Positions 56,106-64,000 of a stretch of DNA of 64,000 bases are shown here, piece by piece. The stretch's first letter is position 1, and every line of letters begins with the position of its first letter. Source of the stretch: Bacillota bacterium (lineage in GTDB: Bacteria > Bacillota > Clostridia > Christensenellales > SZUA-584); assembly GCA_023412005.1 (NCBI GenBank), contig JAEYOE010000032.1, positions 1-64,000 of the forward strand, given 5' to 3'. The notes below the pieces were generated by a model, which was not told the origin of the DNA, ran no database searches, and saw only the letters and a program-made list of their open reading frames with translations. Both the position numbers and the translations under genes were made by a program.

Positions 56106-56954
56106 TTATTCGGCTTTAATGTATTTGTCCAATATCTTCTGAACTTCGCCCGAATCGATCAGCTCTTGGAGCACGGAGTCGATATTGTTAAGCAGTTCTG
56201 TATTGTCTTTGCCTACCGCAATCGCGTAGTCTTCCAGAGCATATTCGGTTTCGAGAATCTTCAAGCCTTTGTTCTGCTCTACAAACACCTTGGCAGGTTC
56301 GTTGTCAATAACCACGGCATCGATCTTGCCCTGTGCGAGGGCCTGCACGGCATCGGCACCTTTGTTGTAGCGTTCAATTTTGGCTTTGTTTGTATCCACC
56401 AAATCCCAAGTGATATAAAAGTCGCCCGTGGTGGAGAGCTGCACGCCGATGGTCTTGCCTTCAAGGTCCTCAGCGGAGGCGATCTCGGAACCCTCGGCAA
56501 CGATGATGACCTGTTTGCCGGTCGCATACGATGTGGTGAAGCTCACTGCTTTTTTACGCTCATCATTCACAGTTAAGCCCGCCATAGCCATATCAACCTT
56601 GCCGTTCTGAACAGACGTGATGATCGACTCAAATTCCATATCCTCGATTTTCAGCGTCATGCCAAGCTTGTCGGCAATCAGCGCGGCGATTTCCGCATCG
56701 ATACCGACGATTTTGTCACCTTCGGTGTATTCATACGGCGGGAAAGCCGCATTGGTGGCCATTGTCAGCACAGGTTTTTCCGATGTAGCGGCTTCTTCAC
56801 TCGGCGCTGCCGATTCGGTGACTTCTTCGCTCGCGCCGGACGCTGCGGTTTCGCTTACGGTCGGCTCGCTTGAAGCCTGCGGCGCGCATGCCGCAAACGC
56901 GACCATCATGCAAAGCACAAGAGCCAGAGCGGCGATTGTTTTTAACGATTTCAT
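56106..56954 (-). CDS. Amino-acid ABC transporter substrate-binding lipoprotein 1
   Basis: A 282-residue family-3 solute-binding protein. Signal peptide MKSLKTIAALALVLCMMVAF and lipobox AAC, a Ser/Glu-rich spacer, then TMATNAAFPPYEYTEGDKIVGIDAEIAALIADKLG and GKTIGVQLSTTGDF, the usual amino-acid-binding segments. GGGGGA before the ATG at 56954 selects that start over the upstream frame. First gene of the operon with the permease and ATPase. Confidence 0.9.
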   Translation of the reverse strand: MKSLKTIAALALVLCMMVAFAACAPQASSEPTVSETAASGASEEVTESAAPSEEAATSEKPVLTMATNAAFPPYEYTEGDKIVGIDAEIAALIADKLGMTLKIEDMEFESIITSVQNGKVDMAMAGLTVNDERKKAVSFTTSYATGKQVIIVAEGSEIASAEDLEGKTIGVQLSTTGDFYITWDLVDTNKAKIERYNKGADAVQALAQGKIDAVVIDNEPAKVFVEQNKGLKILETEYALEDYAIAVGKDNTELLNNIDSVLQELIDSGEVQKILDKYIKAE

Positions 56955-57131
56955 GATTGGTTCCCCCAATTATTCAAATTTATTTGACAATCATTATATT
57001 ATATATGCTGGGCTTGTTCAACAAATATTCATTGGGCATCAAAAAAATAGGGCCCGGCACAACGGATGCATACCCAAAACGAGTCCCGGCACAGACTGGC
57101 GGCGGCTGATGTTTGAGAAACGTCGCAAGAA

Positions 57132-57923
57132 TCAGCCGTAATACTTTTTAATTATCGCGCGGATTTCACCCGAGGCTTTAAGCTCGGCCAGCGCCGAATT
57201 GATTTTTTTGAGCAGCGACACGCTGTCTTTATTCACCGCGATGGCAAATTCGTCTTTCTTGTAGTTGTCGTCCAAAAGCTTAAAGTCTTCGCTCGTTTGC
57301 GCCAGCGTTTTGGCTGAGCCACTGTCCATCACAAGCGCGTCCACCTGCCTCTGCAGCAACGCCTGCCCCGCGTCGGCATCGGTGCCATATCCCATTACTG
57401 CAGCCTGGCCGAATTCTTCGGTACAATAAACCTGGGCCGGGGTTCCCTGCAGCACGCCGATTTTTTTGCCTGCAAGGAGGGCAGGTGCCGTGATATCCGA
57501 ATCTTTGATGACGATGACCGATTGCACGCTCGTGGTATACGAAGCGGAAAAGTTGACGACGGCGAGCCGTGTTTCGTCAGCGGTTAAAGCCGCCATACCG
57601 ATATCGGCCTGCTTGCTTTGAACGGCGGAGATAATATCGGTAAACGCCATGTTTTTAATTTGCAGCTGAAGCCCGAGCTTCTCGGCGATTTTTTGCGCAA
57701 TCTCCACATCTATGCCTATGAAAGCGCTATTTTCGGCGTATTCGTATGGCGGAAACGTGGCGTCCGTTGCCATCACCAGTGTTTTGGGGGCGGTTTCGTC
57801 GGCTGCGGTGCCGTTGTTTGCGGCCCCGCTCGTTTCGTCCGAGAGTACAGACGTGCAGGCGGCGAATACAGTCAGCAAGCCCAATGCGAATATCAGCAAA
57901 AGTATCGTCTTCAGTGTTTTCAT
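57132..57923 (-). CDS. Amino-acid ABC transporter substrate-binding lipoprotein 2
   Basis: A 263-residue paralogue of the next downstream protein: MKTLKTILLLIFALGLLTVF, lipobox AAC, then LVMATDATFPPYEYAENSAFIGIDVEIAQKIAEKLG. Identity to protein 1 looks moderate, so it probably binds a different amino acid but may share the same permease. It lies 177 bases upstream of gene 1 on the same strand, without a clear terminator between, so co-transcription is possible. Confidence 0.9.
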   Translation of the reverse strand: MKTLKTILLLIFALGLLTVFAACTSVLSDETSGAANNGTAADETAPKTLVMATDATFPPYEYAENSAFIGIDVEIAQKIAEKLGLQLQIKNMAFTDIISAVQSKQADIGMAALTADETRLAVVNFSASYTTSVQSVIVIKDSDITAPALLAGKKIGVLQGTPAQVYCTEEFGQAAVMGYGTDADAGQALLQRQVDALVMDSGSAKTLAQTSEDFKLLDDNYKKDEFAIAVNKDSVSLLKKINSALAELKASGEIRAIIKKYYG

Positions 57924-57963
57924 ATGGTCTCCCGGTCATCAGATTCAAACCGATATCATTATA

Positions 57964-58959
57964 TCACGAATCGCGTCCGATTAAAAATGTCTTATATGGC
58001 TGCGGTATGGATGGCTTATTTGATACCCTTCGCGTTCTTAGATATCGCTTGAATACCAAAGCTTTGATGAGGGGATATCCTTTGAAATCAATTCTGATTT
58101 TGATGCGGATGTGTTTTGAACGGATTTCGATGAGTTCATGCTGAGGCTCATCACGCACTGTGACAGTGTTGACATTCCTCCAGAAAATGGACTTTTCCTG
58201 TAAAAAAAGGTTTCGATAGACGAGCTTGTCATCGCCGATATAAAGACGTGTCAGGAAACCATACATCATCGTCAGTACACCCCCTATGAAAATAGCAGGG
58301 ATACCAATAACCACAATATTATCTGTGTATTGGTCAGTGAACAAGCTATATAACAAGCCGGAAAGCCCCATAAAAGCCAAAACGAAACCGGCTATACCAC
58401 TGTCTTTTTTGAGCTTGAAAACATTCGATCCATGCACTTTCTTGAACTGATTGCTGTTACCCGCTTTCAGAGCAGCCTCGGCATCAAATGATGAGGGGAA
58501 ACGGGTGAGAAGCAGTTCCTTAATTTTTGGGAAACCGGCAAGATACGCGAATATGCGGATGCGTGAATTGCGGCCTTGCACCATAATATCACCAAATTGT
58601 GCCGATACAACGAAAACGGATTGGATATCGCTCCAAAGTATTTGCTTTTTCAGCCCAAACGGTCCCCGATAAATGATGCGCTCCGGGTCCAGCGTCAGCT
58701 GCATGACATAGCCGTAAAGCAAAATCAGCACGCCGAATATGCCGAAACAGCCCCCGAAAAAGAGTTTTGCAATCAAATTGGGAATGAAGGCGCAGCCAAT
58801 AGCTACAGCAGTACTGCCTATGCCGAACACGCCGTAGGATGCAGTCGCTCGGAAGGTCACGCTCATACCGTCAATTTTGTAGTTACCGGATTTTGCCGCA
58901 TTATTTTTAACCCATGTAGTGACGGCATCGGTTGCGGAATCGACAATAGGATCATACAT
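57964..58959 (-). CDS. Membrane protein with PH-like domains
   Basis: A 331-residue protein with two pairs of hydrophobic helices (GIGSTAVAIGCAFIPNLIAKLFFGG then FGVLILLYGYVMQL; GIAGFVLAFMGLSGLLYSLF then NIVVIGIPAIFIGGVLTMMYG). Each pair is followed by a beta-rich segment like a bacterial PH domain (LDPERIIYRGPFGLKKQILWSDI; IGDDKLVYRNLFLQEKSIFWRNV), suggesting an internal duplication. The ATG at 58959 has GAGG upstream; the TTG six bases earlier is less likely. No function known. Confidence 0.75.
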   Translation of the reverse strand: MYDPIVDSATDAVTTWVKNNAAKSGNYKIDGMSVTFRATASYGVFGIGSTAVAIGCAFIPNLIAKLFFGGCFGIFGVLILLYGYVMQLTLDPERIIYRGPFGLKKQILWSDIQSVFVVSAQFGDIMVQGRNSRIRIFAYLAGFPKIKELLLTRFPSSFDAEAALKAGNSNQFKKVHGSNVFKLKKDSGIAGFVLAFMGLSGLLYSLFTDQYTDNIVVIGIPAIFIGGVLTMMYGFLTRLYIGDDKLVYRNLFLQEKSIFWRNVNTVTVRDEPQHELIEIRSKHIRIKIRIDFKGYPLIKALVFKRYLRTRRVSNKPSIPQPYKTFLIGRDS

Positions 58960-59119
58960 CGGCAATGTCCTCGCTTTTCTTAAATGTCATATGCAAATAA
59001 ATTCTGTGCAATTGATCGTTTTTCCTTTTTTGGTAGTCTATTAAATGAGCAATACCAAAGATGAAGAGAATGCGCGGATATGGTATAGTATTTGCATAAA
59101 CTGTTTAAGGATAGTGCCG

Positions 59120-59680
59120 ATGAGAAGCCAGGCCGCAAATGTCATCACGATTCTGCGCATACCGCTCTCGCTCTGCCTGCTGCTTCCAATGCGTATGGCG
59201 CTTTTTTTGGCGTTGTATGCGCTGGTTGGCATCACGGATTTGGCAGACGGCATTGTGGCGCGGCGGCTGAAAACACAGAGCCGCTTCGGGGCGCAGCTCG
59301 ATTCGATGGCAGACATGGTGATGATGGGCGCTATTATTTATAAGTATATTGAAGCCGGTATCCTCATCGCTTTTTGGCCGTGGCTTATCGGCATCGCGCT
59401 GATACGGCTTGTTTCGATGACAGTTGTATATTTTAAGCACAGGCTCTTTGGTGTGCGGCACACCATCGCGAGCAAGCTGACCGGGCTGCTGGTTTACCTT
59501 GCGCTGCCGTTTTGTCTGTTTATCAGCGTTCCCGGTGTTTGGTGGTTTGGGATTGCGGTGGCGGCGTATGCGGCAACGGAAGAGCTTGCGATCAATATCA
59601 GAGAAAAGACGTTTGACCCGGATATGAAATATGTATTCCGACGCAGGCTGTCTGCTGATATAAAAAGCGGCAGACAATAA
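59120..59680 (+). CDS. CDP-alcohol phosphatidyltransferase family enzyme
   Basis: A 186-residue membrane enzyme with the full CDP-OH signature DLADGIVARR...G...D...D (DxxDGxxAR-x8-GxxxDxxxD) and further helices. The family makes phosphatidylglycerol-phosphate and related phospholipids from CDP-diacylglycerol. The frame opens at 59045, but the extended -10 element TGGTATAGT near 59081-59089 lies inside that longer frame, and AAGGAT precedes the ATG at 59120, so the short form is preferred. Headgroup specificity is not certain. Confidence 0.85.
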   Translation: MRSQAANVITILRIPLSLCLLLPMRMALFLALYALVGITDLADGIVARRLKTQSRFGAQLDSMADMVMMGAIIYKYIEAGILIAFWPWLIGIALIRLVSMTVVYFKHRLFGVRHTIASKLTGLLVYLALPFCLFISVPGVWWFGIAVAAYAATEELAINIREKTFDPDMKYVFRRRLSADIKSGRQ

Positions 59681-59796
59681 AAGAAGAAAACTTATCTGCA
59701 GCTGCGAGCCAATTTTTCTTAAATGGTAAGGTACCTTATCGCAAGTATTTCAGAATAAAAAAACGCGCCTTTTTTGACGCAGTTTAAGTCTTAAGC

Positions 59797-60621
59797 TTAA
59801 AGGCCGTACAGCGAATCGTCGTCCTCCGCGCTTTCATCAAAGCTCTTTTGCAGCCCCGCCCCAAGGCTTTCCTCCAGCGGCTCATCCGTGATTTCTTCGA
59901 GCACATCATCAAGGCTCTTGTCATCATCGTTTGTCACGTTGGGGCGCAGCAGCTCTTGGGCATCGGCCTTTTTTCGCTTAGCGGCAAGCAGCCCGATGGA
60001 AAAGAGCACGGTGAAAACCATCAACAGCGCGATGGCCGCCCAGCCGACCAGCGCCAGCGGCTCAATACCGGCGCGGCTTGCGGTCGATGCGCTCGCAACG
60101 AGATAAGCCGACATGCCGCCGGAAAGTATGTACCACGCGTAGGCACCCGAAGCGGCACAGGTCAGCACAGCCGATATAATCGTGGCAACAGGTTTTTTGC
60201 CGCGCGCCGTCAGTTTAAGCACCGCGTACAGCGCACAAAGCACAAAGGCCGAGATGTGGAACGCCGCTGAAACGATGTAGTGATATTGGGTGAAATTGAT
60301 CGTGAATATGCCGAGCGCCATGGCAAATACGCCCGTCAGAGCACCGAAAAAGCCGAGCACGGTAGACGAAAGTGTGTCTTTGGCAAAGGCGTCAGCCAGC
60401 ATGAGTGCGCCGAACAACAAGCCGAAAAGCACAAACGACAGATTGACAAGAAGCGCCAACGACAGCGTGAAATAGCCGCCCGAAAACAGACCAAGCTCGT
60501 TATAAAACGCATTGATCGGAGAAAATCCGCTTATGAAAGCAACGCAGGCGGCCAGCGCACCTGCGGGCAAGATGGCACCGAAAATGCCGAACACCCCAAA
60601 AAGACGATAGATACGGTTCAT
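59797..60621 (-). CDS. DUF998-like membrane protein with acidic tail
   Basis: A 274-residue protein with six or seven membrane helices (LFGVFGIFGAILPAGALAACVAF, GYFTLSLALLVNLSFVLFGLLF and others) resembling DUF998 membrane proteins. The last 55 residues are strongly acidic and presumably cytosolic (DDDKSLDDVLEEITDEPLEES, ending DDDSLYGL). The start codon has GGAGA nine bases before it. It stands alone. Confidence 0.75.
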   Translation of the reverse strand: MNRIYRLFGVFGIFGAILPAGALAACVAFISGFSPINAFYNELGLFSGGYFTLSLALLVNLSFVLFGLLFGALMLADAFAKDTLSSTVLGFFGALTGVFAMALGIFTINFTQYHYIVSAAFHISAFVLCALYAVLKLTARGKKPVATIISAVLTCAASGAYAWYILSGGMSAYLVASASTASRAGIEPLALVGWAAIALLMVFTVLFSIGLLAAKRKKADAQELLRPNVTNDDDKSLDDVLEEITDEPLEESLGAGLQKSFDESAEDDDSLYGL

Positions 60622-61034
60622 GAGGATCTCCTTATTCGTGTCGCTTGACGGTTAGTGTCTGATAATGGGAGTATATTCTATATTCGTTAAGGCTATGCGC
60701 CAATCCTGCACATGATTAAAAAATATTGTCATCAGGGTCTGAGTCAGCGAATCGGTGAAATGATCGAGTTGCACATTGGATAAACGGATAACGAGCCGAG
60801 CCCGATTCTTTTGCCTGCAAGTATCATAAAAACGCTTCCATTCTGCATGAAAATACTCTAAAAACCAATATTTACTATACAATGTACAGCCGATGATGTC
60901 AACATATCAAAGACATCGATACAAATGTGGCAGCTCCTGCGTTCAAATTTTGAACAGATATACGGTATATTCGCATGGTATGCGGGCAGATGTTATGGTA
61001 TAGTGGCATTAATTCAAGCAGGAGGCTCTTTAAA
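60622..61034. other. Intergenic region, no convincing gene
   Basis: A 76-codon open frame on the minus strand (60652-60882, TTG start) has no ribosome site and no family resemblance, so I leave it out. An extended -10 element TGGTATAGT near 61003-61011 lies before the lplA gene. Confidence 0.5.
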
Positions 61035-62021
61035 ATGCTGCAGCATTTTTATTTTCACATGTCAGATTCGGTTTGCCCGTGGGCCAATCTCGCGCTTGAG
61101 GAGCATGTTCTCAATAATCTGCCGCCTGAAACGTGTGTGCTGTACCTTTACCGGAACCAGAACACCGTGGTAATCGGCAAGAACCAGAACGCGTGGAAGG
61201 AATGCCGTCACGCGCTGCTCGAAAGCGAGGGCGGCAAGCTGGCGCGGCGCATATCGGGTGGCGGCGCGGTGTTTCACGACATGGGTAACCTCAATTTTTC
61301 GTTTATTGTGGACAAAAACGATTATGATCTGAATCGTCAGCTCAGCGTGATTCTCGAAGCGGTGAAGTCGCTGGGTATCAATGCCGCCTTTTCGGGCCGC
61401 AACGATATTCTCTCAGAGGGCGCGAAATTCTCGGGCAACGCGTTTTGCTACCGGAAAACGAGCGCGTTTCATCATGGCACGATACTGATTGATGCCGATA
61501 TGACGCGGCTGGCACGGTACTTATCGGTATCGCAGGACAAAATCGTCTCCAAGGGCGTGGAATCGGTGCGCGCACGCGTTTGCAACTTAAAGGAGCGCAG
61601 CCCCGAAATCACCGTGGAGAAGATGGTGAATGCGCTGTGTGAGAGCTTTGAGACAATCTACGGCAAATATGAGCCGCTGGTGAGTCAGGACAAAGAGGCT
61701 GTGGCAGCGCTCGAAGCGCGCAACGCGTCTTGGGAGTGGAAGCTCGGGTGTTCGCCGAGCTTTGATATTGAAACGGGCGTGCGGTTTGCGTGGGGGCGAG
61801 TGGATTTTTACTTCTCGCTTAAGGATGGCAGAATAACAGATGCGCACATCTATTCCGACGCGCTGGACGCCGATTTTATTGATGCGCTGCCGTGCGTGTT
61901 CATCGGCGCGCCGTTCCATTCCGCAGAACTGGCCCAACGCTTAACGGATATGGAAGTTTCGGACGAGCGCCGACAGATGGCGCGCGACATGGCGGACTTT
62001 TTCATCGAAAAAGCGTATTAG
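61035..62021 (+). CDS. lplA: Lipoate-protein ligase A
   Basis: A 328-residue ligase that attaches free lipoate to lipoyl domains through lipoyl-AMP. It shows the catalytic-domain motifs ARRISGGGAVFHDMGNLNFSF (RRxSGGGAVxHD) and SGNAFCYRK, and the C-terminal accessory domain (WEWKLGCSPSFDIE). AGGAGG at 61021-61026 sets the start at 61035; the upstream frame from 60975 lies over the promoter. It ends convergently, 4 bases inside the tag gene. Confidence 0.92.
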   Translation: MLQHFYFHMSDSVCPWANLALEEHVLNNLPPETCVLYLYRNQNTVVIGKNQNAWKECRHALLESEGGKLARRISGGGAVFHDMGNLNFSFIVDKNDYDLNRQLSVILEAVKSLGINAAFSGRNDILSEGAKFSGNAFCYRKTSAFHHGTILIDADMTRLARYLSVSQDKIVSKGVESVRARVCNLKERSPEITVEKMVNALCESFETIYGKYEPLVSQDKEAVAALEARNASWEWKLGCSPSFDIETGVRFAWGRVDFYFSLKDGRITDAHIYSDALDADFIDALPCVFIGAPFHSAELAQRLTDMEVSDERRQMARDMADFFIEKAY

Positions 62022-62515
62022 CCTTTGTACAAATCGCAGCCCGGCTCGTGGCCTTCCATCGCGCCCACGCTGCCGAGGAACGAGTCGCAGATGGTGGGGC
62101 CTAAAAAGCGGTAACCGCGCTTTTTAAAGTCGCTGCAGAGCGCAGCGCCGTCTGTAAAGCTGTAAACATAGGCCGTAAAGCTGCCTTCGGTTGGGAACTG
62201 AACGAGGTGCAGCCGCGCGTTATGTATCGCCGCTTCAATTTTGAGGCGGTTGCGAATGATGCTGCGGTCCTGCATCAGGATTTCAATGTCGGATTGCGTC
62301 ATTTGCGCAACTTGACCCGGATCAAATCCGTGAAACGCGCGGCGGAACGCCTCGCGCTTATACAGCACGGTGCGCCAGCTTAGCCCCGCCTGAAAACACT
62401 CGAGGCACAGCTTTTCAAACAGCGCCTGGTCGCTGTTTTTTCGTTGCCCGAATTCGTTGTCGTGATAGTCGCGCATCAGCGCGTCATTTCCGATTGCCCA
62501 TAAGCATCTGTTCAT
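62018..62515 (-). CDS. tag: DNA-3-methyladenine glycosylase I
   Basis: A 165-residue base-excision repair enzyme that removes 3-methyladenine. It has the N-terminal RCLWAIGNDALMRDYHDNEFG (Cys and His zinc ligands; the family reads RCxW...YHDxEWG), CFQAGLSWRTVLYKR, FDPGQVAQM, and terminal GHEPGC supplying the last His and Cys. It is slightly shorter than the usual 185-190 residues, mainly at the C-terminus. It overlaps the end of lplA by 4 bases on the other strand. Confidence 0.9.
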   Translation of the reverse strand: MNRCLWAIGNDALMRDYHDNEFGQRKNSDQALFEKLCLECFQAGLSWRTVLYKREAFRRAFHGFDPGQVAQMTQSDIEILMQDRSIIRNRLKIEAAIHNARLHLVQFPTEGSFTAYVYSFTDGAALCSDFKKRGYRFLGPTICDSFLGSVGAMEGHEPGCDLYKG

Positions 62516-62600
62516 ACCGATAATTTTAACACAGACGCAAATAACTGTTAATCTTTTTATGAGGCTGTGTTAATATAAAGAAAAACCTTGGAGGTTTGCT

Positions 62601-63659
62601 TTGACTCAGTTTTTAAGCCGCAAGGCCGCGTCGATCACGCCGTATGAGGCGGGCGAGCAGCCGCAGGGCAGCGGTATCATCAAGCTCAACACGAATGAAA
62701 ACCCGTACCCGCCGTCTCCCAAGGCGCTCGAGGTGCTCAAAAGCTTCGCGGGTGAACGGCTGCGCCTTTACCCAAGGCCGGACGGCGGCAGCCTCAAAAG
62801 CGCCGTGGCGCAAATATACGGGCTGACGGAAGAGCATGTGTTCTGCGGCAACGGTTCGGATGAGGTGCTGGGGCTCGCGTTTCAGGCGTTTTTCGACGGG
62901 GACGTCGTATTCCCCGATATCACATACAGCTTTTACCCTGTCTGGGCCAATCTATACGGCATCAGCTACAGGCTGGTACCGCTGAACGGCGATTTCACGA
63001 TTCCCGTGGACGGCCTTAAGGGCGGCGGCGTGGTGCTCGCGAACCCGAACGCGCCCACCGGCATCGCGCTATCGCTTGCCGATGTGGAACGCATCCTGCA
63101 AAACAACAGCGAGCATGTGGTGATTGTGGACGAGGCGTATGCGTCGTTCGGCGCGGGGAGCGCGGCATCGCTGATACCGAAATACCCGAATCTGCTGATC
63201 GTTTCGACGATGAGCAAATCGCACGCGCTGGCGGGGCTTCGCGTGGCTTTTGCGCTGGGGCAGCCGCATTTAATTCAAGGGCTGGTTCGCATTAAAGACA
63301 GCTTCAATTCGTATCCGCTTGATATGATCGCGCAGGACGCGGCAGCGGCCGCGATTCTTGATACGGACTATTGCGCGGCGATGAGCGGGAAGATCATCGC
63401 AACGCGTGAGCGCACCACGCAGCGGCTCACTGAGCTTGGGTTTAAGGTGCTGCCGTCTAAAGCGAATTTCGTGTTCGCGTCACACCCGGGAGTGAGCGCG
63501 GCGGCGCTGAAGAATTACCTTGCTGAGAACAGCATTTACGTGCGGCATTTCAACAAGCCGCGCATTTATGATTATTTGCGCATCACCATCGGGACGGATG
63601 AGCAGATGGATGCGCTGATTCGCGCAACCGCCGAATTTGTGCGTTCGATATCGTGCTGA
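62601..63659 (+). CDS. hisC: Histidinol-phosphate aminotransferase
   Basis: A 352-residue PLP-dependent aminotransferase of the HisC group. It has IIKLNTNENPYPPSPKA, CGNGSDEVLGLAFQAF, ANPNAPTGIALS, VDEAYASFG and the PLP Lys in STMSKSHALAGLRVAF; RITIGTDEQMDALI ends the protein. It converts histidinol-phosphate and 2-oxoglutarate to imidazole-acetol-phosphate and glutamate, and may also act on aromatic amino acids. TTG start behind GGAGG (62590-62594). No other his genes are in the window. Confidence 0.9.
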   Translation: MTQFLSRKAASITPYEAGEQPQGSGIIKLNTNENPYPPSPKALEVLKSFAGERLRLYPRPDGGSLKSAVAQIYGLTEEHVFCGNGSDEVLGLAFQAFFDGDVVFPDITYSFYPVWANLYGISYRLVPLNGDFTIPVDGLKGGGVVLANPNAPTGIALSLADVERILQNNSEHVVIVDEAYASFGAGSAASLIPKYPNLLIVSTMSKSHALAGLRVAFALGQPHLIQGLVRIKDSFNSYPLDMIAQDAAAAAILDTDYCAAMSGKIIATRERTTQRLTELGFKVLPSKANFVFASHPGVSAAALKNYLAENSIYVRHFNKPRIYDYLRITIGTDEQMDALIRATAEFVRSISC

Positions 63660-63686
63660 TGACCGTAATTTAACCGATAACGAAAG

Positions 63687-63718
63687 AAGGCCGCTGAAGC
63701 TATTGTCAGCGGCCTTTT
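63687..63718. terminator. Bidirectional terminator after hisC
   Basis: AAGGCCGCTGA / TCAGCGGCCTT with a TTTT tail, between hisC and the convergent Big_2 gene. Confidence 0.8.
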
Positions 63719-63739
63719 GATAGTAACGAATTGAGCTTG

Positions 63740-64000
63740 TTATTTCACAGTAACTGTGCAGGAAGCAATTTGTCCGCTGCTCGTGGCTGCGGTAATCACA
63801 GCTGTCCCGGCAGAGATGCCCTTGATTTTGCCTTTGGCATCAACCGTGGCGACAGCCGGATTGCTGCTGCCCCAAGTGACCGTTTTAAAATCGGTGTTCT
63901 TCGGTGCGATCGTCGCTTTAAGCGATGCCGTTTTGCCTAGCTTCACCGTCAACGCCGTCTTGCTCACTTTTATGCCCGTGGGGTAAATCGGCGTAACGGT
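63740..64000 (-). CDS. C-terminal end of a Big_2 (bacterial Ig-like) repeat protein, truncated by the window
   Basis: The last 86 codons of a larger surface protein run off the right edge. They form one complete Big_2 repeat: PTGIKVSKTALTVKLGKTASL, TVTWGSSNPAVATVDAKGKI, then GISAGTAVITAATSSG ending CTVTVK. Big_2 domains are typical of secreted adhesins or carbohydrate-active enzymes. No wall-sorting LPxTG is present before the stop. Confidence 0.85.
   Translation of the reverse strand, partial: TVTPIYPTGIKVSKTALTVKLGKTASLKATIAPKNTDFKTVTWGSSNPAVATVDAKGKIKGISAGTAVITAATSSGQIASCTVTVK

Noticed and set aside
60652..60882. 76-codon minus-strand frame in the gap before lplA
   Set aside because: TTG start without a ribosome site, no homology I recognise, and no terminator. 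Left unannotated.

Overview
The window looks like chromosome of an anaerobic, moderately high-GC member of the Clostridia. The signs are a Gram-positive LexA (SOS) box, LytR-CpsA-Psr, YhbD/YhbE, YmaF and DUF4180 proteins, lipoproteins with short acidic Ser/Pro/Thr-rich spacers, frequent TTG and GTG starts behind strong GGAGG ribosome sites, HypA/HypB, and ferredoxin-type flavoenzymes. Genus cannot be read from the sequence. There is no rRNA, CRISPR array, transposase or phage module. One complete tRNA is present.

Layout. 1-550: a tRNA-Arg(CCU) followed by a tandem series of 73-bp units, each carrying only the 5' half of a tRNA-Arg. 550-3370: a DUF711 protein, a lipoprotein, a 24-residue membrane peptide gene with its own promoter and terminator, and the decayed tail of a response regulator. 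3370-9730: a GntR-type regulator diverging from a five-gene set: membrane protein, hypB, a 908-residue Fe-S/flavin oxidoreductase, hypA and a methyltransferase, with no hydrogenase in view. 9747-11153: a MATE exporter.

11545-27780 is the main accessory feature, a catabolic locus on one strand. It holds a TPP enzyme, a Gfo/Idh/MocA dehydrogenase, a split transketolase, an RpiB/LacAB-like isomerase, an IclR regulator, a GPH sugar transporter, a GlpA-like/GlpB-like/DUF1667 dehydrogenase set, an FGGY kinase, an alkyl-DHAP-synthase-like flavoenzyme and a CoA-acylating aldehyde dehydrogenase. The set points to import, phosphorylation and oxidation of a polyol or unusual sugar, two-carbon transfer by transketolase, and oxidation of a short aldehyde to an acyl-CoA. 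The substrate is not evident.

27900-33400: a MoxR ATPase with a DUF2201 (HExxH plus VWA) partner, a tiny acidic EF-hand protein, a zinc-ribbon membrane protein and an LCP cell-wall protein. 33800-46500: a clostripain-like lipoprotein, a frameshifted short-chain dehydrogenase, a transglutaminase-like membrane protein, an SRAP protein, YmaF, an SOS-controlled Y-family polymerase with a small overlapping partner, a TetR regulator, a Cys-rich protein, an ATPase, and an HTH/hydrolase/DUF4180 operon whose last gene has a premature stop. 46600-64000: an amidase, an alkaline phosphatase, short-chain dehydrogenases, YhbDE, PhzF, an amino-acid ABC transporter with two binding proteins, lipid and lipoate enzymes, Tag glycosylase, HisC, and the tail of a Big_2 repeat protein running off the right edge.

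Dispersed palindromic repeats sit at about 16994-17217 and 51470-51783. Several genes are broken by single changes (35900-36762, 43895-44254) or reduced to remnants (3040-3192, possibly 53390-53618).
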